From assembly GCA_030015575.1 (NCBI GenBank), contig JASDDO010000006.1, forward strand, positions 109,980,045 to 110,044,044: DNA of 64,000 nucleotides, written 5' to 3'. The notes under the pieces are model-generated. The model did not search any database. It worked only from the letters and a program-made list of their open reading frames with translations, and was not told the DNA's origin. The position numbers and the translations under genes are program-made. Positions within the stretch are counted from its first letter, which is position 1; every line of letters begins with the position of its first letter. The stretch comes from Agapanthus africanus. Lineage: Eukaryota; Streptophyta; Magnoliopsida; Asparagales; Amaryllidaceae. Shown piece by piece: positions 1 through 11,115 of this stretch.

Positions 1-470
1 GTGACCCCATGTGACCCCTGAGAAGTGCTCAGTACTTATAAAAAAGAAACGGGAATAAACCCTATTTTTGGAGCGCCTCACGTGACCCCACGTGACTCCT
101 GAGAAGTGCTCAGCATTTATAAAAGAGGAAAGGGAATAAACCCTATTTTAGGGCGCCTCACGTAATCCCATGTGACCCCCTAACAGTGCAAGAGAATAAA
201 AGAGGCAACGCCCAACTCTAAGCGCCTCACGTGCTACACGTGACCCCCAATAGTTCTTAGCACTTGTAAAAGAGCAAGGGAATAAATCCAAGCGAATGGC
301 GCCAACTTTCAAGAGCATCACGTGCAACACGTGATCAATCCCAAATTCCAGTATTCAACACTGCTTTAGAGCCCCACATGCCACACGTGAGCGCCTTCAA
401 CTTTCAGTGTTTAACACTGCCTTGAGAGAATCACGTGGGAACACGTGAGCACTAAAAATACATTAGTGTT
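1..470. repeat. Degenerate minisatellite of paired CACGTG (G-box) motifs
   Basis: About seven units of falling length (81, 81, 68, 91, 56, 57 bp). Each has two CACGTG-like hexamers 9-10 bp apart. Perfect CACGTG occurs at 79, 89, 228, 237, 319, 328, 384, 432 and 442, with one-base variants at the remaining positions. The first two units also share a long AT-rich spacer. It lies upstream of a copia leader and may belong to it. CACGTG is the plant G-box bound by bZIP and bHLH factors; any regulatory role here is inference. Confidence 0.85.
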
Positions 471-715
471 TAACCCTATAAGCGGACGACTTCAACCCCA
501 GATTGGCTAAGTCTTTCCTGAGATTAAATCTCTAAATAAACCGAGCCTCCATGCTCATGACTAATGACTCCTTAATCTGAAATCTAGTTCAAGGGTACAT
601 CTCTTCACACCTCTGATACATGTCGTTGTAATTCTTTAACGTCTTTAGAGAGGTGGAGGGTCCTAATAACCACTAACTCTTGGCGCACCCTTAAATCGAT
701 GAGCCAGAAACTCCA
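471..715. other. Unassigned sequence between two minisatellites
   Basis: AT-rich sequence without a credible reading frame or recognisable element end. It is probably part of the same transposon leader as its flanks, but I see no matching copy in the window. Confidence 0.4.
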
Positions 716-1104
716 TGGACTATGATGTCCTTAAACCTCTACGGACCGTAATGTCCTTAAACAAACTTTGGACCGTAATGTCCTTAAACTAACTACGGAC
801 TGCAACGTCCCTAAACTAAACTCTACGGACTATGATGTCCTTTAACTCTATGGACTATGAGGTCCTTAAACTCATGGACTATGATGTTCTTAAACCCAAT
901 GGACCGCAATGTCCCTAAACTAAACTCTATGGACTATGAGGTCCTTAAACTCATGGACAATGATCCTTAAACCCAATGGACCGCAATGTCCCTAAACTAA
1001 ACTCTATAGACTATGACGTCTTTGAACTGTGGACTATGATGTCCTTAAACTCCATGGACTATGATGTCCTAAAACCCAGTTGACCGCAACATCCCTAAAC
1101 TAAG
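716..1104. repeat. Minisatellite of GGAC-N6-GTCC units
   Basis: About 15 units averaging 26 bp, each built on GGAC, six bases, GTCC and CTTAAAC. The six central bases vary (TATGAT, CGTAAT, TGCAAC, CGCAAT) while the GGAC/GTCC arms stay inverted repeats of each other in most units. A higher-order block of about 70 bp, combining a CGCAAT unit with a TATGAG unit, occurs twice (about 898-960 and 974-1035). Confidence 0.85.
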
Positions 1105-1690
1105 ACGATAGAGCCCAAATACTCTTTCGTTGGATCTAAATGATCCCGAAATCCCGTTGAGTAGATCTTAGTCTAAAATTAGACTAACGTATCCTCAACA
1201 AACATTTAAGTTGATCTTAACCTCAAATGAGGGTAACGATCCTTAAAATCAAACCAAACCCAAATCTAAGAAAATACGGATTTGGTCTAATCCCCGCCCT
1301 ACGGGCGACAACATAAATTAGTCTCCGTATACAATCCACGGGCAACCAAAAACAAAACAAAAACATACGACATGAAGTAACCATCTGGAGAAGGAGAAAG
1401 TGGTTACCGTGATGCGGTAGCGTAATTAACTGCAGGGGCTTGTGCCTGCAGGGAAGAGCATCCCCACAATCAAAAACCCCTTGCAAACGAGGGGGAATCT
1501 GATGAAGTCTGCTACAACGGCCGCATCCGTCCAAACCTCTGATGCATGGTGCCATAAATCAACTTGGCATCTTCGGAGAGATGGACGAATAAAACAAAAT
1601 AGTATCTGCCCACAAAATTCATGCCAGATGTCCCAATATCCAGGTCGCGTCTTTCGGCGGCGAACAGATTCTAGCACGCCCGGTAGGACC
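1105..1690. other. Unassigned leader-like sequence
   Basis: No domain is recognisable. A plus-strand frame of 132 codons (1442-1840) runs through here into clear copia leader sequence, so it is most likely fortuitous. The stretch lies between the minisatellites and the primer-proximal leader of E0. Confidence 0.35.
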
Positions 1691-2255
1691 TTTTCCTCTT
1701 TCCACTCCACACTTCATGTGTCGTGTTCTCGTTCTTCTAGAGAGTCCACAGAATCGCTTTCAAGATTTTCTGAAAATTTTAAACTCGGAAAAAATCCAAC
1801 TCTTGAAAAATTTCCAGCGGGGGAAAAATTGGGTTATTGATATCCGTTCGAATTTTTTAACATCATCTAAATTACCCGAATACATTTTAGAATTACGACT
1901 ATGAAACACTCCAAGTTGCTTTTGTAGAAAGTTAATATCACATGAAAATTTAGCAAAAACAAACAACACCTGAAACACCAAAACCCAGACCCTGGAACAC
2001 GGTAAAAATTTCAAGCCCAGACTGCACTCAAAAACCGAGCAGGACGGAAATATGCCTAATGTGGCCGGCCAAAACTTTTCCAAATTGCCTCGAATTTCTT
2101 CTGCGTTCATGTCATATCACATACAACATTCTGCAGTTTTTTATAAAAATTTTTGAAGACTTTTTAAAATCGACAGAAACCAAGTTTTCGTATCGGGTGT
2201 TTCAGAGTAGTTTCGGTTTCGTAATCCTAGCAAACATCGTCTAATTTTCTATCCT
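1691..2255 (-). other. Copia E0 primer-proximal leader
   Basis: Non-coding leader of a minus-strand Ty1/copia element lying just inside its primer site. It shares blocks with the leaders at 6600-6760 (opposite strand), 32640-33180 and 60300-60855, including the TTCTTCTAGAGRGTCCAC block and the stretch just before the primer site. GGCCGGCC, an 8-bp palindrome, stands at 2062 where other leaders carry the GC-rich CCGCGG palindromes. Confidence 0.7.
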
Positions 2256-2268
2256 GGCTCTGATACCA
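2256..2268 (-). other. Primer binding site, initiator-Met tRNA (E0)
   Basis: Reads TGGTATCAGAGCC on the minus strand, the standard Ty1/copia primer site complementary to the 3' end of plant initiator-Met tRNA. One base separates it from the LTR that starts at 2270. Confidence 0.9.
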
Positions 2269-2269
2269 C

Positions 2270-4456
2270 TGCAGGGTTGCCTAGTATGGCAGCAAGGTTT
2301 CAGGAGGTATCGTCCATGCCAATTTCAAAAATTTTCCTTGCTAGCTAACCCTAACCCTAGAATCGTAACTAGAAAATCCGACGAAACGATTGCAAACAAC
2401 TTTGCAACTAAAATGAACAAGGAATACAACCTTTGTAGAACAGTCCTTCACTTCAATAGCTCCGTGTAGTAGTCCCTTCGCCACGATCACGAACTCCCGG
2501 AATCTATAGAGGCTCCCATTAAGAAATGAACAAGCTTGCATCGAAGTCTTCGAGGCCGAAGATGATCTACGTCGAGGAGACACTAACCCAAGCTACCCCT
2601 TCACTAATTATGAAATTAGTGAAGCAAACACCCTATACTAAATGGATAGTAGTATAGGATGATGATGTAGGAATTTTTCTCATTTTAGATTTATTTTTCT
2701 CACACTAATTCTTCACTTAGAAAAAACCTAGTGAGTTTTTTCTTTGATGAAGAAGAAGAAGAATGAACTCATGAGAGAGTGAATGGCAACCATAGGTGAG
2801 TTAGTGTCATATACTAACCCTTGTAGAGACTAAACTAAGGCTAATGATAATAGGTTAGGTTAACAAATATCTAAGTAAAAACAAATTAGTGGACTTGGTC
2901 AATGGTTCCAAAAGCTTCTCCAAGCTTCTCCAAGCTTCAACCATTTGTCCAATTTCCACATAATTTGTAGTTTACTTTGATAAATAAAACCCTAGGATTA
3001 TCTTTAGCATGGTATAAGTCTCATACACCCAAGTTGTATGTGGCATCAAGCATGACACAAAACCTTGTACACTAATATATATCACATATATACAATGTGC
3101 AAAAATCCAGTGAGAAAAGAAAACTTAAGTGAGCTAATACTAGTTAATGTAAATTAATATATCAAATATATAATTATACATTAGATTATCAAATCAACTC
3201 TTGATTTAATAATCCGGCTATATCACATATAACCGACTAATATCATATGTAACAACTAATCGAATCAACACTTGATCCCATAACCCGGCTATACCACATA
3301 TAACCGACCGATGTCACAAATTATGAGAATAAAATACGGTATCACATATCGTTTTAATCTCAGTCCCGCACATATCACATATGTGCTCCTACTCCATTTC
3401 GCTTGATCCAGGAAACCTCTGTGTAGGCCTCTAAATACTCATCAATACGCCGGCAGTAGGTGATGATCATATCAAACACCCACAAGCCGCAAGCGGTCTG
3501 CTAAACGTAATGGCCACCCAGGTATTAACCGATCAGAAGATCAACCAGCAATCCTGCTCATACTCCAGTAAATCCAATCAGTAACACTACCGTACAGTCC
3601 GGTCTCTTCGTATGATATGTCGCATATCACAGCCTAGGGGTGGTATAACGTTAGACCCCAATAGCCTGATAAGTCATGCCGATGCAAGGTCCATAACGGT
3701 TCAAGAAACTACTAGTAACACATACCAGTAAATCTCAACAACCCTGGCCAGGGATTTCCTGTTATGGCCAATCGAGCATAGCGCAGCATCAACTCCCAAA
3801 ACCGGGAGAGATGAAACCCCTCCTATCTCTCATTGCCTCCATGTGACTCCGGAATGTACCCAAAAACCACCTTTTTGCACGATCTCTTGACCGTGGTATG
3901 GTGGAAATCAAAGCATAGTGGCAATCACACAAGACTCTATGACGATCTCGGGTCTACAGACTAACCTGTACCAGTGTCACCAGAGAACTGCTATCCGACG
4001 GTAGGTATAATACCATCTAGGAGTTCTCGGCGAGTCCGTCCAGTGTACCCAGTCTCCACTGAGCACCCGTATACCTTCTCTGATGTCAAACAACAATGGA
4101 TATAGGATCATCCATCACCCATCTTATAGGTCGAGAAGCATATATGCTAGTCTACTCTGGAGTATCGATGCCCTGTCTCGATACTCCCATGGCTAGGAAC
4201 ATTTGAAAGATGTACTTACCGACTACCCTGTCCCCAATAGTATGATCTTCATCATAGTCCTGGTAGTCAAGTACTCATCCTAAGGGCTTTATCAGCATGT
4301 AATAGAGAGACAATAAGTGTACATGTTACGATAAAATGCAACCAGATAGCATACTATCATGTCGAGCAAGAAAGTCCTTCCTATATATGTCCAAGCATCC
4401 ACTACAATATACATCGCATGTACAGTAATGGCCTCTAGGGCATACATATAACTAAC
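2270..4456 (-). repeat. Copia 5' LTR (E0)
   Basis: About 2.19-kb LTR of a minus-strand copia element whose internal region lies to the left. It starts TGCAGGGTT after the primer site and ends with the family block GGGCATACATATAACTAAC at 4456, lacking the final A. It shares with the other long LTRs here the hairpins AATCAA-loop-TTGATT, GCACATAT with loop CAC (3368-3386) and the CCCTGGCCAGGG palindrome (about 3744). The element is inserted into the plus-strand LTR that follows. Confidence 0.85.
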
Positions 4457-6227
4457 TGAGTCTGGGTACACTGAACGGACTCATCGAGAACTCCTAGTTG
4501 GTATTATACCTATCGTCAGATAGCAGTTCTTTGGTGACATTGGTACAGTTAGTCTGTTGACCCGAGATCGTCATAGAGTCTTGTATGATTCCTACTGTGC
4601 TTTGATTTCCACCTTATCACGTTCAAGAGAACGTGCAAAACGGTGGCATTTGGGTACAGTCCTGAATCACATGGAGGCAATGAACGATAGGATGGGATTC
4701 GTTTCTCCCGGTATTGGGGGTTGATGTTGCGCTGTGCTCGATTGGCTATAACAGGAAGTCCCTGGCCAGGGATGATACACAGATCTAATGGTAAGTGTTA
4801 TTAGTAGTTTCTCGACCCGTTATGAGCCCCACATCGGCACGACTTATCGGTTACAGGGGTTTGACGTTTACCACCCCTAAACTGGATATGCGACATATCA
4901 GACGAAGAGACTGGACTGTACGGTCGTGTTACTGACAGGCTTTACAGGAGTATGAGCAGGCTTGCTTGTTGATCTTCTGATCGCTCAATACCCAGGTAGC
5001 CGTTACGTCCAGCAAGCACCGCTGACGGCTTGTGGGTGACTGATATGATCATCACATACTGCCGGCATATTGACGACTCGTTAGAGTTCTACATGGAGGT
5101 TTACTGGCTCAGGCAAAACGAAGTAGGAGCACATATGTGATTTGTGCGGGACTGAGATTAACGTGTATGAGATATCGTATCCTATTTTCGCGATATGTGA
5201 TATCGGTCGGTTATATGTGATATAGCCGGGTTATCGAATCAAATGTTGATTCGATAAATGGATACATATAATATTAGTCGGTTATCTGTGATATAGCCGG
5301 ATTATTGAACTAAGTGTTGATTTGATAATTTAATGTATAATTATATATTTGATATATTAATTTACATTAACTAATATTTGCTCATTTGTGCATTTATTTT
5401 TCTCACATGTGCACACTTAATATATATGTGATATATATTATTTGTGTTTTCTTTTTTGTGTCATATTTGATGATACACACTACATGGGTGTATGAAACTT
5501 ACACCATGCTCTTGATAATGTGAGGTTTATTTATTTAAAGTAAATCCAAATTAGTTGGAAATTGGTCACATGGCATGAAGCTTGTAGAAGCTTGTAGATC
5601 CATTGACTTAATCCACTAATTTTGTTTTACTTAAGATATTCATTAAGCTAACCATAATCTTTAGCCATGGTTTGTTCTCTACATGAGTTATGTGTGATAT
5701 GAACTCACCCATGGTTGCCATTCACTCCCTCATCCATTATTTGCTTCATCTTCTTCATTGAGCTCTCTAGCTTTCTCAAGGTGAAGAAATAGAGTGAGAA
5801 AATTAATTCTAAAGTGAGCAAAAATCCTACTTCATCCTCCTCTACAAGATTAGCCATTTAGTTTAGGGTGTTAGCTTCACTGATCCCTAATTAGTGAGAG
5901 GTAGTTTGGGTTGGTGTCTCCTCGACATAGATCATCTTCGGCCTCGAAGACTTCGTGCAAGTTTGTTCCTTTCATCTTGTGGATCCACTCTAGAGTCCGG
6001 AAGATCACTACTTGGAGCGAGAGGACTACTACACGAAGCTATTGAAGTGAAGGACCGGTCTAAAATGGTTGTATTCCTTGTTCACTTAGTTGTAAAGTTT
6101 TTTACACTATGTATTGTCTAAATCTCTAGTTAAGATTCTAGGTTAGAGTTGTTTAGCATAGCAAAATTTTGAATTTGGCTTGGACGATGCCACCCAAAAC
6201 CTTGCTGTTGTGCTAGGCATTCCTACA
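4457..6227 (+). repeat. Copia LTR, plus strand, 5' end cut off (P1)
   Basis: Reverse-complement relative of the neighbouring LTRs. It begins inside the LTR (near GTACACTGAACGGACTC) and runs to TTCCTACA just before a primer site. About 0.4 kb of its start is missing at the junction with E0, as expected if E0 inserted into it and the missing part lies beyond the left edge of the window. An inverted-repeat hairpin with stem TCGAATCAA is visible near 5225-5260. Confidence 0.8.
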
Positions 6228-6228
6228 G

Positions 6229-6241
6229 TGGTATCAGAGCT
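6229..6241 (+). other. Primer binding site, initiator-Met tRNA (P1)
   Basis: TGGTATCAGAGCT on the plus strand, one base after the LTR end. It fixes the orientation of P1. Confidence 0.9.
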
Positions 6242-6877
6242 ATGCTAGAGAATTAGACGATGTTTGTTAGATTACAAAATCGAAACTACTCCGAAACTTG
6301 AAACATTGAAATCTAGTTTCTGTCGATTTTTAAATGGCCTCTAAAATTTTTTTAAGTAACTGCAGAATGTTATATGAGATGTAACATGAACATTGGACAA
6401 AAACAAACACATTTGGCTGGTTTTGACTCGGTGACATTCCCATTTTTTCCGAGCTGGCCGGCCCTGTAGTGGCTTTTGTGGTTCGTTTTTGTTCTGTGTT
6501 CTGGTGTCTAGGTTTTAGTGTTTCAGGTGTTGCTTGTTTTTTTCTAAAATTGCATGAGATGTTAATTTTCTATAAAGTCAATTCGAAGTGTTTCTTAGTC
6601 GTAATTATAACATTATTTCGGGTTATTTAGACGGCGTTAAAAAGTTCGAACGGATATCAATAACCCAATTTCTCCCTCGATGGAAATTTTCCAAGAGTTG
6701 GATTTTTTCCACCTTAAAGAACATTTAAAAATCATGCAAGTAATGCGATGAACCCTCTAGAAGAACGAAAACCTAACTCGATTCTATGACCGTAAGAACC
6801 GCCGCCAAACCCTAGGGTTTGCGGTAGCTCCGCGGCGCCATAGGTGAGGCAAGGGTTGACCCTTTTACGGTTGGTCC
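6242..6877 (+). other. Copia P1 leader, truncated
   Basis: Non-coding leader of the plus-strand element and reverse-complement relative of the E0 leader. It includes GGCCGGCC near 6456 and a decayed GC-rich palindrome pair around 6798-6840 (CCGCCGCC ... CTCCGCGGCG). It stops where the P2 LTR begins. No gag frame is visible. Confidence 0.7.
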
Positions 6878-8549
6878 TGTTGGATATATGTATGCCCTAG
6901 AGGCCATTGTATGTATAGTGGATGCTTGGACGTGTATATATATATATAGATTACTTTCTTGCTCGACATGATAGTATGCTATCTGGTTTACTTTATCTGA
7001 CATGTTGATTTGATCATGTTTTTATTCATTTACACATGTTGATAAAGCCCTCAGGATATTTCTTAGACTACTGTAACTATGATGCAGATCATACTAGTGG
7101 GGCACGCGTAGTTTATAAGCATATCCTAGAATTGTTCTTAATCGTAGGTGTATCGAGACGGGGCATCGATATTCCAGAGTAGACAAGCGTATACCTTTCT
7201 TGTCCCATATGATGGGCGATGGATGTTCCCATATCCGTCTGGTGAGGTGAGACCAAAGAATGCATGCGGGTGCTCAGTGGAGACTAGGTACACTGAACAG
7301 ACTCACAGAGAACTCCTATGTGGTATTATATCTATCGTCAGATAGCAGTTCTCAGGTGACACTGGTACAGGTTAGTCTGAAGACCCGAGATCGTCATAGA
7401 GTCTTGTGTGTCCTCCTACTGTACTTTGATCTCCACCCTACCACGGCTCTACTAAGTCGTGCAAACATGTGGTCTTTGGGTACAGTCCCGAGGCACATGG
7501 AGCCAATGAGCGATATGAGGGGTTTCGTCTCTCCCGGTATTGGTGGTTGATGTTGTGCTATGCTCGATAGGCTATAACAGGAAGTCCCTGGCCAGGGCTA
7601 CTGAGATTTACTGATAAACGTTATCAGTAGTTTCTCGATCTGTTATCAGCTATATACCGGCATGACTTATTAAGTTATTGGGGTCGACGACACAATCCCC
7701 AGACTTGATATGCAACATATTTGACGAGGAGACCGGACTGTACGGTAAGTGTTGCCAGATGGCTCGACGGGAGTTTTGACAACTTTGCTGGTTTTCTTCT
7801 GATCGTTCAATACCCGGGTGGCCGTTACGTTTAGCTGACCGCTTGCGGCTTGTGGGTGTTTGATATGATCATCACCCACTGCCGGCGTATTGACGAGTCT
7901 TAGAGTCCCACAAAGAAGTTTCCTAGCCCAGGCGAAAAGATGTGGTGTGCATATGAGATATGCGTGGGGACCCGATTGAATACGACTATGTGATACCGTA
8001 TGTTAATCGGGCGTTTTTCTATTAGTCGGGTCGTAAGTGATATGACCGGATTGTTAAATCAATTGTTGATTTAACATTTTGACTTTTAGTTTTATTTTAA
8101 TTCTTTAGTCAAACTCTTTTTATTAAAGAGGAAGAATGCATGCATGGATGCACATGTTGATGTGCATGTATGCACATGTTGATGTGCATAGATACATGCA
8201 TGCAAAGTGTCATGGTTGTTGATACATATATGATGGCAATATAAGACTTACATGGAACTTGATTTATATATATTCTTTTTGCATTTAAATTAAAAGGAAA
8301 AGAAAAGGATTATTCATCCATTTTTATCTTCTACACTCTTCTTGAAGTTAACCTTGCTCACCCACTTTTTAACCTTGGATTAATATTCCTTTTGCCTTTT
8401 AACTCAAGTGAAATAATATCTAAATTAAGTAACCATGGTTTGAGATGAAGAGTAGAAAATATATATACTTATCTTTACTATTATTTCATTAAGCTTTATC
8501 ATTATCAAAAGCTTTTGCCTTCATCTTCTTCTACCTCCTTGCTCTCTAG
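6878..8549 (+). repeat. Copia LTR, plus strand, 3' end cut off (P2)
   Basis: Starts TGTTGGATATATGTATGCCC, the U3 start of this LTR family. It contains the conserved region with CCCTGGCCAGGG-type palindrome (about 7587), and a run of CATGCA/TGCATG motifs at 8136-8214. It breaks off at GCTCTCTAG where the E1 LTR begins, so its last roughly 0.4-0.5 kb is missing here. No polypurine tract precedes it, so it is best read as a 5' LTR inserted into the P1 leader. Confidence 0.75.
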
Positions 8550-10763
8550 TATTGGGTTACTAGGCACTCTAACAGGGGTTAAGAAAGCATCAACCATGCC
8601 CGATTAAAATTTTAGCCTTGCCTAACAACCCTAAACAAGATCTTTGCTAGAAAATTAGGGTTTCACATGCAAGTAAATAGCATCTATGACTAAGTGAATA
8701 CGAAATACAACCTTTCTAGATCGGTCCTTCACTTCTTTAGCTCCTTGTTGAAGTCCCTTCCCTGCGATCGTGGTTCTCCCGGACTCTTGCATGACTTCAC
8801 GAGCTAAAGGAGCGTCCTTGCTTGAAGTCTTTGAGGCCGAAGATGATCTACGTCGAGGGGATGCCAACTCAAGCTTCTACTTCACTAACTAGAGAATTAG
8901 TGAAGCGAACACCCTAAACTAAAGTGCTAGTCTAGTAGAGGATGGAGAAATAGGAAGTGGGTTCACTCTAGAATTTAGTTTCTCACAATGTTTCTCACTT
9001 TGGATCAAACCCTAGAGAGCTTTTTAGCTCAAGGAAGAAGATGAAGAAAATAATATGAGAAGAGATAATGATCAAGTGAGAAAGCTAACCATGGTTAGTG
9101 AGTATCATATACTAACTCATGTAGAGTCATAACCATGGCTAATCCTTATGGTTGGGTTAACAAATATCCATGGTAAAAACAAACTTAGTGGACTTAGTCA
9201 ATGCATCCACAAGCTTCCACAAGCTTCATGCATTTTGCTAATTCTCCACTAATTTTGTAATTACTTTAAATATTAAAACCTAATATAATAAATAGCATGG
9301 TGTAAGTCTAATACACCCAAGTCATGTGTATCATCAACCATGATACAAAAAGAAAACACATTTTTTAATATATATCACATATATATTAAAGTTGTGCACA
9401 TGTGAGAAAAATCCTTAAGTGAACAAGTGTTAGTTAATGTAAACTAGTATATTTAATATAAAATTATACACTAAATTATTAAATCAACACTTGACTTAAT
9501 AATCCGGTCATATCTCATATAACCGACTAACATCCATTGTATCGACTTATCGAATCAACACTTGATTCGATAACCCGGCTATATCATATATAACCGACCG
9601 ATACAAAAAGTCGCGAGAATAGAATATGGTATCAAATACACGCATTGTTCTCGGTCCCGCACATATCACATATGCGCTCCTATTTCGTTTTTCCTGAGCC
9701 AGTAAAACCTTTATGTATGACTCTAAAGACTCGTCAATACGCCGGCAGTAGGTGATGATCACATCAAGCACCCACAAACTGTCAGCGGTACTAGCTGGAC
9801 GTAACGGCTACCCGGGTATTGAGCGATCAGAAGATCAGCAAGCAAGCCCGCTCCAACTCCTGTAAAAGCCTGCAGGTAACACTTCCCGTACAGTCCGGTC
9901 TCCTCGTCTGATATGTCGCATATCAAGTCTAGGGGTGGTAAACGCCAGACCCCAATAACCGATAAGTCGTGCCGATATGAAGCTCATAACGAGTCGAGAA
10001 ACCACTGGTAACTCTTACCAGTAAATCTATATATCAGCCCTGGCCAGGGACTTCCCTGTTATGGCCAATCGAGCACAGCGCAACATCAACCCCCAATACC
10101 GGGAGAGACGAAACCCCTCCTATCGCTCATCACCTCCATGTGACTCGGGACTGTACCCAAAAACCACCGTTTTGCACGCCCTGATGGACGTGGTAAGGTG
10201 GAAATCAAAGCACAGTGGGAATCACACAAGACTCTATGACGATCTCGGGTCTACAGACTAACCTGTACAAGTGTCACCAGAGAACTGCCATCTGACGTGA
10301 GGTATAATACCATCTGGGAGTTCTCGGCGAGTCCGTCCAGTGTACCCAGTCTCCACTGAGCACCCGTATACCATCTTTGATGTCAAACACCAATGGATAT
10401 GGGATCATCCATCGCCCATCTCATGGGTCGAGAAGCGTATACGCTAGTCTACTCTGGTATATCGATGCTCCGTCTCGATACACCCACGACTAGGGACCTT
10501 GAAGGATGTACTTATGGACTACCATGTCCCCACTAGTATGATCTGCATCATAGTCGAGGTAGTCAAGTACACATCCTAAGGGCTTTACCAACATGTAACT
10601 ATAAGACAGTATCAAGAGACAAGTATACATGTTAAGATAAAGAGCAACCAGATAGCATACTATCATATCGAGCAAGAAAGTCCTCTCTCTATATGTCCAA
10701 GCATCCAATATAATATACATCATCTGTACAATACTGGCCTCTAGGGCATACATACAACTAACA
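8550..10763 (-). repeat. Copia 3' LTR (E1)
   Basis: About 2.21-kb LTR ending GCATACATACAACTAACA at 10763, followed directly by an inverted polypurine tract. Its other end is TATTGGGTTACTAGG, with TA in place of the expected TG. There is no primer site on the left, as expected for a 3' LTR of a minus-strand element. It contains a perfect 12-bp-stem hairpin at 9547-9573 (stem TTATCGAATCAA, loop CAC). Confidence 0.85.
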
Positions 10764-10783
10764 ATCTCCCACCTGCACTAGGG
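10764..10783 (-). other. Polypurine tract (E1)
   Basis: Minus strand ends in AGGTGGGAGAT immediately before the LTR start TGTTAG. This is the usual Ty1/copia plus-strand primer position. Confidence 0.8.
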
Positions 10784-11115
10784 CCAGCTGCTGTAGTATC
10801 GCATACCAAGCATCCCGAAGAGTCTCTCAAACTGTATCTGGGGAATGGCCTTCGTGAGTGGATCCACAGTGTTGTTCTTCGTGTCAACCCTCCTGACCTC
10901 GATCTCCCGGCGATCAACTATCTCCCGGATCAGGTGATACCGCCTCCGAATATGCATAGATCCCTGATGGGACCTGGGTTCCTCGGCCAAAGCCACCGTT
11001 CCATTGTTATCGCAATACAAAGGTATTGGATGCTCAATGGATGGAACCACTCTAAGTTCAGTAATGAACTTCTTGATCCTGACAGCCTCTTTGGCAGCAT
11101 CGTTGGCAGCGATGT
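10778..11115 (-). pseudogene. pol: E1 pol, C-terminal RNase H fragment
   Basis: C-terminal end of the copia polyprotein: RNase H tail plus the short extension up to the stop. Visible blocks are HPIPLYCDNNGTVALA, RRRYHLIREIVDRREIEV and DTKNNTVDPLTKAIPQ, all typical of the end of Ty1/copia RNase H. It is cut at 11115, after the codons following the AEYI region, by the E2 insertion and continues at 35394. The frame is open over its visible length. Product: the enzyme that degrades tRNA-primed RNA-DNA hybrids in the virus-like particle. Confidence 0.85.
11111..11115. other. Target site duplication GATGT (left, E2)
   Basis: GATGT directly precedes the LTR start at 11116 and is repeated at 35394-35398 directly after the other LTR. 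The flanks are contiguous E1 pol sequence. Confidence 0.95.

Noticed and set aside
1442..1840. 132-codon plus-strand frame as a gene
   Set aside because: It runs into copia leader sequence shared with other elements on the opposite strand, has no domain and biased low-complexity content.
2750..2765. GAA-repeat microsatellites here and at about 11608 and 33662
   Set aside because: Short purine runs common to these LTRs; nothing unusual.
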